From positions 234,635 through 268,764 of the forward strand of contig NW_014577355.1 of the NCBI RefSeq assembly GCF_000485595.1: a DNA stretch of 34,130 bases. Direction: 5' to 3'. Origin of the DNA: Priapulus caudatus. Lineage: Eukaryota; Priapulida; Priapulimorpha; Priapulimorphida; Priapulidae. The notes beneath the pieces are model-generated. The model did no database searches and was not told the origin of the DNA. It was given only the letters and a program-made list of their open reading frames with translations. Below, piece after piece: positions 19,484 to 29,071 of this stretch (position 1 is the stretch's first letter; each line of letters begins with the position of its first letter). The translations under genes and the position numbers were made by a program.

Positions 19484-19800
19484 TCTAGCAGTTCTTACCT
19501 CGGGCCCCTTCAACAGCTGCTACTGCGTGTACATGTGTAGCGCGACCGGTAGCTCCTCCTGCATTGCTGTCTCGCCGCCAAGATTCCAAGCATGCGTCAT
19601 CTCCAGCAGCAACGCAGCCTCCCGCAGGTTGCCGTCGCGACGGTCAAGCTGCTGCATCGCGACGTCGGCGATGAAGCGATGGAGCGTGGTGTGGTAGTGG
19701 ACACGTGCAGTGTTGCGGTGCAAGGCGAGTGGCTGGACCTCGTCCTCTCCTGACGACAGAGCGCTCTGCACGGCGAACTGCTGTTTCCTGTACGGCTGGG
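19484..19800 (-). CDS. Unrecognised GC-rich ORF split from 18258-18658 by the solo LTR
   Basis: The minus strand encodes about 95 residues (SALSSGEDEVQPLALHRNTA, DVAMQQLDRRDGNLREAALL, MTHAWNLGGETAMQEELPVA) before TAG at about 19517. It is followed by a good GAG|GTAAGA splice donor. GC content matches that of 18330-18658, and removing the solo LTR would place the two segments side by side. I do not recognise a family; composition is more like a conserved protein than like noise. Confidence 0.4.
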
Positions 19801-19898
19801 GCTGTACGCTGTACGGCTGATTGCCTGAGGCGCGTCCTGTGCTGGACGCGCGGTCTAAGTTCCAGTTATTAATTACGATTGACTTTACTTCATTACAT
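19796..19898 (-). mobile_element. LTR end fragment
   Basis: Matches the last 100 bp or so of the LTR at 20451-21158 (shared GAGGCGCGTCCT.TGCTGGACGC, AAGTTCCAGTTA, TCATTACA). It is followed, as there, by a polypurine tract on the minus strand (GGGGGTAA). The rest of this LTR has been lost or replaced by the GC-rich sequence to the left. Confidence 0.75.
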
Positions 19899-20041
19899 TA
19901 CCCCCTTACCCATGAAAAGTTGTGAGCTATTATCTTATAGCGATATACTTAAAGGTTAGTATTGTACGTTTGTTATTTATTTTATTCATGTTATATTTGG
20001 TTTTGCCACCCGTTGCCAAAAACTTAACTAAGCGTTAATAA

Positions 20042-20372
20042 CTACTTTTTAAATAACCCGTTGTTGCCTCCTTCATCAGCGACTGTGCTAGTGCTTGGCA
20101 GAGGTTCTAGCGGTGTTCTCTCGGCCATAAACTCGGCATACGTAGCTGTAGCTGTAGCTGTACGTTTTCCTTCCATCAATACAGCCGGAAATGCTGAATC
20201 TAAATGGCTTGAGCTTGTCGTTCCCATCAAGATGCCACACATGATTAGGACCCTTGCTGAAATATACACCACGCCGGAAACGTTTTCTTGCTCTGTCTCC
20301 AACACCTTGAGGGTCCAGATGCCTCAGCAAGTGTTGGGCAGTAGATCTTCGGACCAACAAGCTGTTTTAATT
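20042..20372 (-). pseudogene. Integrase-like (rve) fragment, copy A
   Basis: The minus strand encodes LLVRRSTAQHLLRHLDPQGV, then GDRARKRFRRGVYFSKGP, then NHVWHLDGNDKLKPFRFSIS and GCIDG. This is the start of an integrase catalytic domain (W-H-x-D-G-x-D-K-L-K-P) of the kind widespread in animal genomes outside retroviral pol. The first catalytic aspartate region is present; the second aspartate and the glutamate are absent. After GCIDG the frame degenerates into a Tyr-Ser microsatellite (three GTAGCT units on the + strand). Cargo of the LTR element, not functional. Confidence 0.75.
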
Positions 20373-20373
20373 T

Positions 20374-20445
20374 GCCGTTATCGTATAGTGGTTAGTACCT
20401 TGCGTTGTGACCGCAATAACCCAGGTTCGAATTCTGGTCACGGCA
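20374..20445 (+). tRNA. Full-length tRNA-His (GTG) copy, probably a reverse-transcribed primer
   Basis: The 72 bases fold as a tRNA. The acceptor GCCGTTA pairs with TCACGGC with one mismatch; the anticodon stem TTGCG/CGCAA with loop TTGTGAC gives anticodon GTG; the T-arm holds GGTTCGAATTC. About 63 of 72 bases match the usual animal tRNA-His from memory. It is followed directly by CCA (20446-20448), which eukaryotic tRNA genes do not encode, then GT and the LTR start TGTAATGA. On the minus strand the LTR end is therefore followed by TGGTGCCGTGACC, a tRNA-His primer-binding site that continues through the whole tRNA. A functional gene is less likely than a copied primer. Confidence 0.85.
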
Positions 20446-20450
20446 CCAGT

Positions 20451-21158
20451 TGTAATGAGGCTCGTGTCGATAATAGTGTACCCAGGTTCTGCTTGGTACG
20501 GGCACTTAGGCACCCTGAGGTAAGCACGAATAATAGACAGACACAGTGTGTAACGTACAACGATAGATCTATTTCTTTTATACCAACTACAGTCACATTA
20601 AAGGTTCGTCGGGTTAGTAACGATGGCTCGTATACACGCTTCTCCGCGTAAGTTAGTCCCGTATACACTTAAGGTTCAATATAGTTTAACACACAAAATA
20701 CTATCGCACGAATAGAGTTTAGTACATGTGCTTATCTCAAAAGGAGTTTAACACGAATACAGTAGCACAAATACGATAAGACAAGCTATAACCAATACTC
20801 ACATCTGGAGACTCGGGGACTTCTATCTTCTATCGGAAAGTTCTCTCTATCCTAATTTTAACGTTAATTAGCCTGCTATGTCACGTGGCTTTAAGTCTAG
20901 CCACGCCTTGGTCAGATGGCCGCCCGCTAACTTTAGATAGGGGGGTCTTATTGCCCTTTTCTGGACGTACGTACTTGGTCGTACAGATCTCTGCAGGGTA
21001 ATTACTTATTTACAAGGCCAACTTTGCGGCTGTTCTAAAGCTAGAAAGGGGGGTTATCTGGCCTAGTGCCTCTAACGAGGATTGCCCGAGGCGCGTCCTA
21101 TGCTGGACGCGCGGTCAAAGTTCCAGTTACTAGTTACGATTGACTTTCCTTCATTACA
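20451..21158 (-). mobile_element. LTR with TGTAATGA...TCATTACA ends, tRNA-His-primed
   Basis: 708 bp with 8-bp inverted ends. On the minus strand it is followed by AC and a tRNA-His primer-binding site, and is preceded on the other side by the GGGGGTAA polypurine tract of another internal copy. It therefore serves as 5' LTR of the internal region 19899-20448 and as 3' LTR of 21159-21557, a tandem LTR-internal-LTR-internal arrangement. Confidence 0.75.
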
Positions 21159-21557
21159 TTACCCCCGAAAAATTGTGAGGTATTATCTTATAGCGAAGAA
21201 CTTAAAGGTTAGTATTGTACGTTTGTTATTTATTTTGTTTTGCCCTTTTTTGAGTAAAAATAGTATGTGCTACCCATTGCCAAAAAATTAACTAAGCGTT
21301 AATAACTACTTCTTAAATAATCCGTTGTTGCCTCCTTCATCAGCGACTGTGCTATTGCTTGGCAGAAGTTCTAGCGGTGTTCTCTCGGCCATAAACTCGG
21401 CATACGTAGCTGTAGCTGTACGTTTTCCTTCCATCAATACAGCCGGAAATGCTGAATCCAAATGGCTTGAGCTTGTCGTTCCCATCAAGATGCCACACAT
21501 GATTAGGACCCTTGCTGAAATATACACCACGCCGGAAACGTTTTCTTGCTCTGTATA
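21159..21557 (-). mobile_element. Second internal region with integrase fragment copy B
   Basis: Near-identical to 19899-20300: ATTATCTTATAGCG, AAAGGTTAGTATTGTACGTT, and the integrase block from about 21313. Two differences are informative: the GTAGCT run has two units here against three in copy A, and identity ends abruptly at 21557 within TTGCTCTGT. The primer-binding end and any outer LTR are missing on the right. Confidence 0.75.
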
Positions 21558-21793
21558 TGACGTTACACTAGTTCTATATTATGAAGAAACCCCCGGGATA
21601 CACGGGTACAAATTCACTCTCCAACTAGTGCCTGTTCAGCTCAGCTGGACGCCAGGGCTGGTGTGGCGTGTGCAGCTACGTATACGTACAGGACAGATAC
21701 ATTATTATTATATAGAGAGCGCAAGATGACTCAAAAATTGTATAGTCAGCTGCTATATGATCCAGGTATATCTACATCACAGAAAATTTATGC

Positions 21794-22012
21794 TTACTGC
21801 TTCGCAAATTTTTGCTGAAATGCCATGACGTTAGGGAAGCAGTCCTCCGTGAAGTGCTTCATACACAGCACGCTTGAGTCGGACACCACCCAGTTTGCTC
21901 GCTTAGATTGGACAAATGCTGTCCATTTCTTTCTCCGATTTTCGTCTTTCGGCCACTGATACAATCCACTACCTGTGTGCAAGCAATTGGCTGCAACACA
22001 TCTGCGTGGCAT
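21794..22012 (-). CDS. THAP-domain exon
   Basis: From ATG at 22012 the minus strand encodes MPRRCVAANCLHTGSGLYQW, then NRRKKWTAFVQSKRANWV, then SVLCMKHFTEDCF. This gives the C2CH ligands of a THAP finger (C5, C10, the late cysteine and the histidine three residues later) with the conserved W and F positions. The frame closes soon after (QQKFAKQ), without the usual C-terminal AVP-like motif, so downstream exons or a truncation are implied. THAP fingers bind DNA in P-element and Kolobok transposases and in host regulators. No partner exon was found; transposon origin is the better guess. Confidence 0.75.
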   Translation of the reverse strand: MPRRCVAANCLHTGSGLYQWPKDENRRKKWTAFVQSKRANWVVSDSSVLCMKHFTEDCFPNVMAFQQKFAKQ

Positions 22013-22281
22013 CGTAAAAATTTTGATAAACTTGACGCAAACTACAAACCCGCCCGTTCACTTCTATAGTTCTTTCCTATTCTTCGTAACTAGGCGAGGT
22101 GCGTTCTTCAAATGACGTCAAATCCGGAAATTGCCGATGTTTGCTGAACGCGAGTGGATTTTTGACAGGTGATGTTTCAAGGGCCATATCTTCCATATCA
22201 AGGCGCGATTTTTTACACGAAAATGCCAGACGACGATAATCGGAATGCCAGACAATTATTATACTCATGTTTATTTATCTA

Positions 22282-22640
22282 TTATTTGTGGTTTTTAGAA
22301 AGATATTGCGTTCGCGCATAACTGGCAGGATACTTTGTTCCACTTCCGACCAGTTTTAGCTGGTCGATATGGCACCCACATTCTTTGCCATTAGCATCAG
22401 CTAGAATAGCGTTCAAGGGTGACGTCATTTGCAGCACCGTATAGGTACCCTGGAACCGGGGTGCTAGTTTCGCACTGAAGCTCTTTCGTGCATCCGACAA
22501 CGGGTGTGCCTTTAACATAACTCTGGGCCCTGGAGAGATTGTGCTGCCCCGACGGTGGGCGTCATAATATATCGTAGCTTTGGCTGCTGCGGCCTGTTGC
22601 TTGGCCTTAATCCGCTTGTACAGTTGTAACGCAGCGTTTT
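22282..22640 (-). pseudogene. Gypsy pol, C-terminal fragment
   Basis: The minus strand encodes ALQLYKRIKAKQQAAAAKAT, then YYDAHRRGSTISPGPRVMLK, then ARKSFSAKLAPRFQGTYTV and CHIDQLKLV. This is the post-integrase C-terminal region of a Ty3/Gypsy polyprotein. It is the natural continuation of the integrase at 23930-24895 on the same strand but is separated from it by about 1.3 kb of LTR-related sequence, which I read as a nested insertion. Confidence 0.75.
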
Positions 22641-22765
22641 ACGTTACTGGATAGTTATAGATAGTGATGTCGTACTCGTAGCCAAAAGACATAGATAAAG
22701 AGGAAGTCAAAGAATATATACCATGACTGATGTTGTTTAATTTAGATGCTGAACCGTTACACTAC

Positions 22766-22913
22766 TGTTACAAATACACAGGCGGTCGCGTCTGGAGCTG
22801 GGCGAGCATTCCCCGATTTTCCTTGCGTTCAGCCTTATATACACAGGCGCGACCGCGAACCACTCATGCGCCACGCATGCGCTGTCCATACTTCGGAGCT
22901 CTTTTATGAAGTA
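22766..22913 (-). repeat. LTR 3' end fragment (partner 23287-23434)
   Basis: About 148 bp nearly identical to 23287-23430 (shared TGTTACAAATACACAGGCGG, GAGCTGGGCGAGC, ATGCGCCACGCATGCG). On the minus strand each copy has a TATATAAGGC promoter-like box followed by about 70 bp ending in TTTGTAACA, as in an LTR with TATA box, R and U5. This copy is truncated upstream at 22913. Confidence 0.8.
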
Positions 22914-23279
22914 GCGTGTTATTGCCGTGGCGGATTTGTCCACCCAAATCTCTTCCTGAGCACTTACCTCATTCCCTATCAGCGCCATTATAGACGAGGA
23001 GGGATCCACAAGCTCAATGCATTTCATGAGCAAGCGCGTATAAAGCTTGTTACCCCCCTGTGACATCTCGGGGAAAAATGCAGAGTTAATCAGACGGGCA
23101 TAGGGCACAAGGCGAGCTTCCGGTCCTTTGCCATTGTGCATTTTTGTGATGCGTATCATCCGCTCTATAGTTGGCATAATGCTCTTGTGTGCAATTCCTT
23201 CCACAAGGGTTTTCACATTGATGCCGAGGAGGAGGGCGCAAGCTCCGGTCAATGTCACCGGCTGCATGCCATGCCATGA
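22914..23279 (-). CDS. Unrecognised ORF between two LTR fragments
   Basis: The minus strand is open from about 23267 and encodes MQPVTLTGACALLLGINVKT, then MPTIERMIRITKMHNGKGPE, then SSIMALIGNEVSAQEEIWVD. It continues into the promoter side of the downstream LTR fragment (to 22737). It lies where an internal region would be but is only 366 bp long and matches no gag or pol domain I know. It could be a captured exon or the remnant of a very short non-autonomous element. Confidence 0.35.
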
Positions 23280-23286
23280 ACACTAC

Positions 23287-23927
23287 TGTTACAAATACAC
23301 AGGCGGTCGCGTCTGGAGCTGGGCGAGCATTCCCCGATTTTCCTTGCGTTCCGCCTTATATACACAGGCGCGACCGCGAACCACGCATGCGCCACGCATG
23401 CGCCGTCCATACTTCGGAGCTCTTGGGCTCGATATAATTGTATTATTGAACTCCTCTGAGGATCCTCTCGGACTTCAAAGGCGTCTGCTAATTGCATTAC
23501 CGGGCCCCCTCGAGGATCCTCTCGGACTTCAAAGAGACCCGCTAACTGCATTATTTGACTCCTCCGAGGATTCACTATCTTTTACTATGGCGCCGGCTAA
23601 TTGGCCAAGTGCCTTTCTAAGTGCCTTCTAAGTGATAGGGCACTCAGCGGCACTCGCCACTGTCACTCAATTATAGAATGCCGGCCTAGCACTCATGGTG
23701 GTAACTCAATTATAGAATGCCGGCCATACACAGATAGTGTCGATATACATAGATACACATACAGATATACATAGATAGACGTGGATACTCATGGATACAC
23801 AGCTATTGATCCCCCGTGGTTGCCAGGGGCAACGTCGTAGAATGGATGTCTCCGTTGACCGCCGGTAACGACGCAGCGAGCCCGCGTCGCGTGAGGGGGG
23901 GAGGTGCCTTGTAACGTGGTTGTTACA
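23287..23927 (-). mobile_element. Probable LTR, 641 bp, with internal tandem repeats
   Basis: On the minus strand it begins TGTAACAACC at 23927 and ends ATTTGTAACA at 23287. It contains a TATATAAG box near 23355, and its last 145 bp are duplicated at 22766-22913. It starts exactly where Gypsy integrase coding similarity stops, consistent with insertion into pol. It carries the 63-bp tandem array and a duplicated ACTCAATTATAGAATGCCGG word (near 23666 and 23705). Confidence 0.6.
23441..23578. repeat. 63-bp tandem repeat, about 2.3 units
   Basis: Units share GAGGATCCTCTCGGACTTCA and a GCTAAnTGCATTA block. The period is a multiple of three and the minus strand is open through it, giving repeats of the type QLA..FEVREDPR. 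Confidence 0.85.
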
Positions 23928-23929
23928 CA

Positions 23930-24895
23930 GTACTTGTACCCCAACTGGAGGTCAAAATAAGAACATAATTTCCGCCCAAGAAAAATCTCCGCCGGCGTGT
24001 GCCCAGTAGTATCATGCTTCGCGGAGTTTAAAGCAAACTGCATGTCCGACAAATGCACATCCCACGTTCTATGATCCCCAGCGACATATGACTGCAACAT
24101 AGCCTTAATGTTACGATTCACCCGCTCAACCCAATTCGACTGCGGCCTGTATGCAGTAATAAACTTGTGCCGTATCCCCCACCGCTCGCAAACGGCCGCA
24201 AAGGCCTTGGAACGAAACTGCGCCCCATTGTCTGAGATCAGCCAGCGAGGGGGCCCAAAAATCGAACAAAACGATCTGTCCAGACTCAATGCCACATTAC
24301 TGCCTGTAGCCTTTCTTAAGGGAATGAGATGGGACCATTTAGAAAAGTGATCCGTAACCACCAATATGTACTCGTTGCTACCATATGACAAAGGTAACGG
24401 CCCCATCAGGTCAATGGCGGCTTTTTCACCCGGGTATGACGACTCTGTCGTCCGCATAAAACCCACCGGTTTCTGATACGACGGTTTCACGACCCTACAC
24501 GTTGGGCAAGCTTTCACAAAATCCCGGATACTCCTAGACATCAGGGGCCAAAAAGCGACAGTGGCTATCCTACCTAATGTCTTACAAAATCCAAAGTGCC
24601 CCGCTGTAGGCTGAGTGTGGAAAAAACTCAACACCCGATTACGGAACACTACCGGAACGTAGAGTACCGGATGTAAGAGGCCACCCTTAAGCAAAAAGGG
24701 GTATGAAGGTCCAACCCCCCTTGACAAAAATGCAACCTCCTTAGCGACAAAAGGATCTAATTCCTGGGCATGCCGCAACTCCTCCATTGAAAATACACAG
24801 ACTAAAACCTGACCCACGGGGGCCACCTCCGCCGAGCTAGTACAAAATCCGCAAAAGAATTGCGGCAAACTTGCCACAACCTCCGTGTTGCTACC
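23930..24895 (-). pseudogene. Gypsy integrase with intact zinc finger and DDE triad, truncated both ends
   Basis: The minus strand has one long frame. After the RNase H linker comes the HHCC finger (HTQPTAGHFGFCKTL ... CPTCRVV), then the integrase core with D in AAIDLMGPLPLSYG, D in RWLISDNGAQF, and E in SNWVERVNRNIKAM, i.e. all three catalytic residues. It proceeds to HTPAEIFLGRKLCSYFDLQL, after which similarity stops at the LTR start (23927). The upstream frame is closed near 24895, so gag, protease, RT and RNase H are absent. Integrase inserts retroelement cDNA into the genome. This copy is split from its C-terminus (22282-22640). Confidence 0.9.
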
Positions 24896-24956
24896 TCAAG
24901 TTGGTAGCCAGATTAGAAGAACCCTCTGATTATTTAGCTCTATGAAGACCCGTCAC

Positions 24957-24988
<32 letters not shown>
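24957..24988. repeat. AT dinucleotide microsatellite
   Basis: About 15 uninterrupted AT units. The surrounding 24896-25070 is AT-rich with no gene; it lies between the Gypsy fragment and the hAT gene. Confidence 0.95.
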
Positions 24989-24991
<3 letters not shown>

Positions 24992-25073
24992 AGTATGCAT
25001 ACAAATTGCTACTCTTATAACTAGTAATCATGATAAAAATCATTGTTTCATATACAACTACTCATTCTATCAA

Positions 25074-26846
25074 TCACATATCTTTCTCATGTGGCTGTTT
25101 GGACATTTCGCTGAACCAGATAATCATATATTTCCCTGTCATAGCGAAGTAAACTTGAAATGTACGCACGAGCCTCTCAAAAAAACTACAAATTCCATGA
25201 AAGGTGGTAGAATTGAGCTTACAAACGTACCTCGGCAGACAATGATTTCTCATGCCACTGATGGCAGTAGGCGGATAAAAGTCTGCTTCATCGTCATCCA
25301 TAGGTAAATTCACAGGTGCTGATTTTTTGTCAACAGCAGGCTCCACAGATTCAGTGCTACGCTCCAATCGCAAGATCAATTCTCGAATGCACGACAACCC
25401 TGCATCGTGTTGCTCGGTACTGATTTTCGGAGAGTTTTTACCACGCGGGTCGAGCAATGTGGCCGCAAAATGCACCGGTTTCAGTCGTGTTCCCCATTTA
25501 GTATCAATGGCAACTCGGCCGACATCCTTCATAGCCTTGATTAATTCACTGTCGTCTTCCTTGTCTTCAAGGTGTTTGGTTAGCCGGAAATACCAGAACA
25601 GAACCAAATGAATATTGGGCTCGTTGTCCGCTTCTAGTACATCCGATGCATGCTTGAAACATTTCAGAAATTGGATCAAGTCTTGCAGAGTTGTCACACT
25701 GATGCCCGAGAGATATGCGGCTTCGTCTCTGTTTAATAGTAATTAAGTCAGCTCAACCCATACTTTTTCAATTGAGATGATCATCGTCAGGGCAGAGTTC
25801 CACCTCGTTGGCATTGACTGACACAGACGGCGCGGTAACTTCGGTTGTAAGCTTGCTTTCTTGGCATGTTTCACAAGGTTTTTTGCTTTATTGAAGATTT
25901 CCTGAGCTTCTTTCACTTTATCGATCATTGCATTGACCAACAAGTTAACGCAATGTGCAGCGCACCCAGACCCATTCACATTTCGAAAAGCAGCTGCCAT
26001 CGTGCTTGCATTATCTGCGACAATAAAATGCATGTCTTCTGGAATGTCCAAGTTTAGCTCACCAATCGAGTCCAAGTACCATTGTTTGATGGTGAGGGCA
26101 TCCTTTTTCGGTACATCGAACTTTTCTGTTTTCCAGACAATTTTCCGCCATTCCCAATTTGCAGTTATGTAAAAACAACAGAACGACATAAAATAAGTCT
26201 GAGTGTATTTGTCCGTCCATCCATCTGTTGTGTGCGCCATACCATCAAGTTTCGAAAACTCAGACCGAACAGTTTCGCGGTATCTTTCGTAAACACTCAG
26301 CAAGTGTGTGCGGGAAAGGTTGCTGTGATCCACAATAGCTGCACTCACATCATCAAACCGACCGAACTGTGAAGCGGTATCTACTAGTTCTTGACAGAAT
26401 TTTGACATTCCACGACTCTCAAACACCGACAGGGGACGCATGTCAGCGGCACATGTGTGAACAGCCATTTCATTTAGGTGCTGCTTTGCTTCTGGTGGCA
26501 AATTTACAAGCGGCTTTTTTGATCTTGTTCTTGAGTCAACCTGCATAAAGTTAGTCAGAACAGTTTGGTCACTTGTTGATGGCTCCTCGGGGCACTTATG
26601 ACTGTTCAACTGGGAATTTCCTTTCTGCGAGTTATACTTGTATATAGTTTTGCATTGTTTGCACACAGCGTACGTTTTGAAAATGTTATCTGTCCCACAA
26701 ACTCTCGGATGGCCGAAATTCTCCCAACACTTAGCACTTTTCTTTTTTGTGGGGTGAAATAAATCTAATTCACCTGATTGAAGCTTCCGTGACACCTCAT
26801 CTTTGGAGTGGTACAGGGACAGCAAGCACCTTCGCAACTTTGTCAT
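25074..26846 (-). pseudogene. hAT transposase with BED finger (ZBED-like), one nonsense codon
   Basis: From a plausible ATG at 26846 the minus strand encodes a BED-type finger (CWENFGHP, YAVCKQCKTIY, SQLNSHKC). Next come the hAT core: TTDGWTD (first aspartate), FIVADNASTM (second aspartate), GCAAHCVNLLV and MPTRWNS. A TAA at 25743-25745 interrupts an otherwise continuous frame that goes on as NRDEAAYLSGIS and HFAATLLDPRGK. Near 25228 coding quality drops at a GAG|GTACGT donor; the terminal exon with the catalytic glutamate and hAT dimerisation domain is not found before the Gypsy remains. Upstream, open frame continues through satellite (26938-27400) but that is artefactual. hAT transposases cut and paste DNA; this one is damaged but young-looking. 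Confidence 0.88.
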
Positions 26847-26937
26847 CTTCGGTTTTCTTTTTTTTCGCTGCCGATTCCATAATTCATACGATAGGCCTAA
26901 CTGTTGTGAAATCTTAATCTCGCCTGTCGGGCACAAC

Positions 26938-27390
26938 ACGCAACGCGACGTGCACGATTGCACGCTTGCGCACGCACGGTTGTTAGCTGACGCCACGCCG
27001 CACGCACGGCCACGTGACTTGCCCCACGGCACGCCGCACGTGTTCGTGCACACGCACGCGACGGCACAGTGCACAATCACGGCCGCAGTGTACGTGCACA
27101 CGCACGGACGCCCGTGTAGTAACACGCATGCAGGTACGTGTACGTGGCAGCACACACCGGCACGCACGGGCACATGCACGCACGCACGACAGGGTGTAGT
27201 GCAAAGCGCACGCACTGCCGCGCCTGACTGTATCGTAAAAACACGGACAAACGACACAACTGTGTACTGTGCACACGCACGCACGCACGTTCGTGCACAC
27301 ATCACGGCATGCACACGTGCACGATGCACGCAGCGCCACGATGCATGCACGCACGCACACGTGCAAATGCACCAGCACGCACGCTGTAAC
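26938..27390. repeat. Alternating purine-pyrimidine satellite, block 1
   Basis: About 450 bp dominated by ACGCACGCACG, GTGCACACGCACG and GTACGTGC words, in which purines and pyrimidines alternate over long runs. Open frames on both strands (Thr-His-Ala-Arg and Ala-Cys-Val-Arg repeats) are products of composition. Block 1 is the most degenerate of the three. Confidence 0.85.
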
Positions 27391-29006
27391 TGAGCTGCGC
27401 GCCCACCCTGATGACGTCGGCCATCGACATGAACCAAAATCCGATCGAACAGCACTTTAAAAAATCGAATCGAATCCGATGGCTATTTTGAATCGATCCG
27501 AATCCGAATCCGATGTGGTATTTTTGAATCCGAATCCGATGTGCTATCGCTAAATCGAATGACGAAATCGATCCGCGAAATGCCGACCCGAATCCGGACA
27601 TAGCAAATTGCAAATGCAATTGTGACGCGTATGTATAAATCGTGTTTATAATCTCTGTGTTCAAATGAATCTTGGCGTTGTGAGATCAAGGTGACAGGGG
27701 GACTGTAGGACAGTAAGAAACCAGGTTAGTAAGAGAACGGGAATGATCGCCGGGAATCTGGAACGATATATTTACCTTATCACATCGTCACCTCAGTTCA
27801 CTTTTTTGTCCTAACTTACCTAAGTGGCAGTAAGTGACAGTGGTTGGTACGAAATTACTAAGGAATTTACGAAACGTTCTGTACTATATTTCATCGAACG
27901 GTCGCGTGAACTTCGCGTAGCAAGTATGTGTGGTAACTGTGGTATGGTGATGGTGTGTGCACGTCGCAGGCCGGATATAGCACGGCGATCGATCAATCGT
28001 GTACTCAAAAGGCGCCGCCGTCAGCGTAGGCCTTTCGGCTTGTTTTAGTGAAGTAGCGCGGCCCAGGCTTGCGAGTTGTTTCACAAGTTCCAATTTGTTT
28101 ATTGTGCATTAGACGTGGGTTAGTGGAGTACATTTCCAGTTCCAAATTGTTCTATGTAACATTATTGCTGCATGAGTTCAATTCGAGGTTTTCTCCCTTT
28201 GTTTGTTACAGGTGGTGACGTGTGACCGTGTACTTTAGAAGTTACAATAATAGTTGACAAACCTGCGAACTGAATCAAATAGTAAACTTATACAGTATTA
28301 TATATAATTGTTATAGCTCGTTCTATAAGCTTTATACATTTGTATGTCATATGTATTGCTGGATTTTGGTTTACTGAACAAGTCTATAGATGTTATCAGA
28401 TACATTTATATAACTGATTTCTGACGTCATTTCTGCACCATGAAATTGGATTGCTTGTACAGCTGATCAATTCGTACACCACATATATGAGAGTAATATG
28501 TGGGTATCAATTTAATACATTAAGAATTTGATGATCTCCGAAACTATAACAGATATTAACATGACTTAGACAAAGTGGACGTGCGAAATGACGAACTATC
28601 GTTTATTTTTTTTTACGATCCAATGTTCATTTCAATATTGAAAATTTGGAGTTCGTAAAAATCTCGGACAGCATTTCTAAATTCGTAGGAGATTCATTTA
28701 GGACACCGGTAATCATATCAATAATACGAGAAAGGGAGTAAATGCTGGTCTCATTAAAAATAGTGTAATATCTAACCTTTAATATGTACTTTTCAAATTC
28801 AAGTTTTGACAGAAGTTTAACAATACACAATACACATCTTACACATTAATTATTACACACGTGACACAATGACCAGTCACACATCACGAATTTAAACATA
28901 ATTCATATCATAAGTTTTTTTGTGGAATCATCACTAACCAATTCCTATGGATCACATTAGGATAGGAATGAGTGGAGCCTTGGAGGGCTTGGCGCCTTTG
29001 ATCATT
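27391..29006. mobile_element. hAT-like non-autonomous element, copy 1 (right end missing)
   Basis: Left part 27391-27600 has a GAGCTGCGCG start and an array of ATCCGA words. The body 27600-29000 matches 32011-33375 in the same orientation throughout (for example CCTAACTTACCTAAGTG, GGTACGAAATTACTA, CGCAGGCCGGAT, GATCGATCAATCGTGTAC, GACCAGTCAC, CTTGGAGG..GGCGCCTTTGAT). No coding frame is conserved between the copies. It stops near 29006 without the right-hand ATCCGA array and terminus seen in copy 2. Confidence 0.8.
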
Positions 29007-29071
29007 TTTAACTAATAATTAAACTGCGCACTATAGCCAGTCGACTCCAGGTCCGAATCACTGTCAGTTAT

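Larger units (their letters stand above)
19899..20448 (-). mobile_element. LTR-element internal region, non-coding for gag/pol
   Basis: Read on the minus strand, it lies between the LTR at 20451-21158 (upstream) and the LTR end at 19796-19898 (downstream). It begins with the tRNA-His primer sequence and ends with a GGGGGTAA polypurine tract. At about 550 bp it is far too short for gag-pol. The only coding content is an integrase fragment. The same internal region recurs at 21159-21557, so this is a small non-autonomous element family. Confidence 0.6.

Noticed and set aside
20374..20445. Ordinary functional tRNA-His gene as the sole explanation
   Set aside because: The adjoining CCA, the 2-bp spacing to the LTR end and the correct primer orientation are better explained by retroelement priming, though a pseudogene origin is not excluded.
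24942..25307. Plus-strand ORF beginning in the AT microsatellite
   Set aside because: Repeat-derived start and antisense to the hAT transposase.
25698..25745. A 35-base intron between the two halves of the hAT frame (GTATGG...AAACAG)
   Set aside because: Splicing it out would break the frame, whereas reading through keeps the frame with a single TAA.
26938..27455. Long open frames on both strands rich in Thr-His-Ala-Arg or Ala-Cys-Val-Arg, extending the hAT frame upstream
   Set aside because: They arise from the ACGCACG/GTGCACAC satellite composition, are open in several frames at once, and have no domain. The hAT protein more plausibly starts at 26846.
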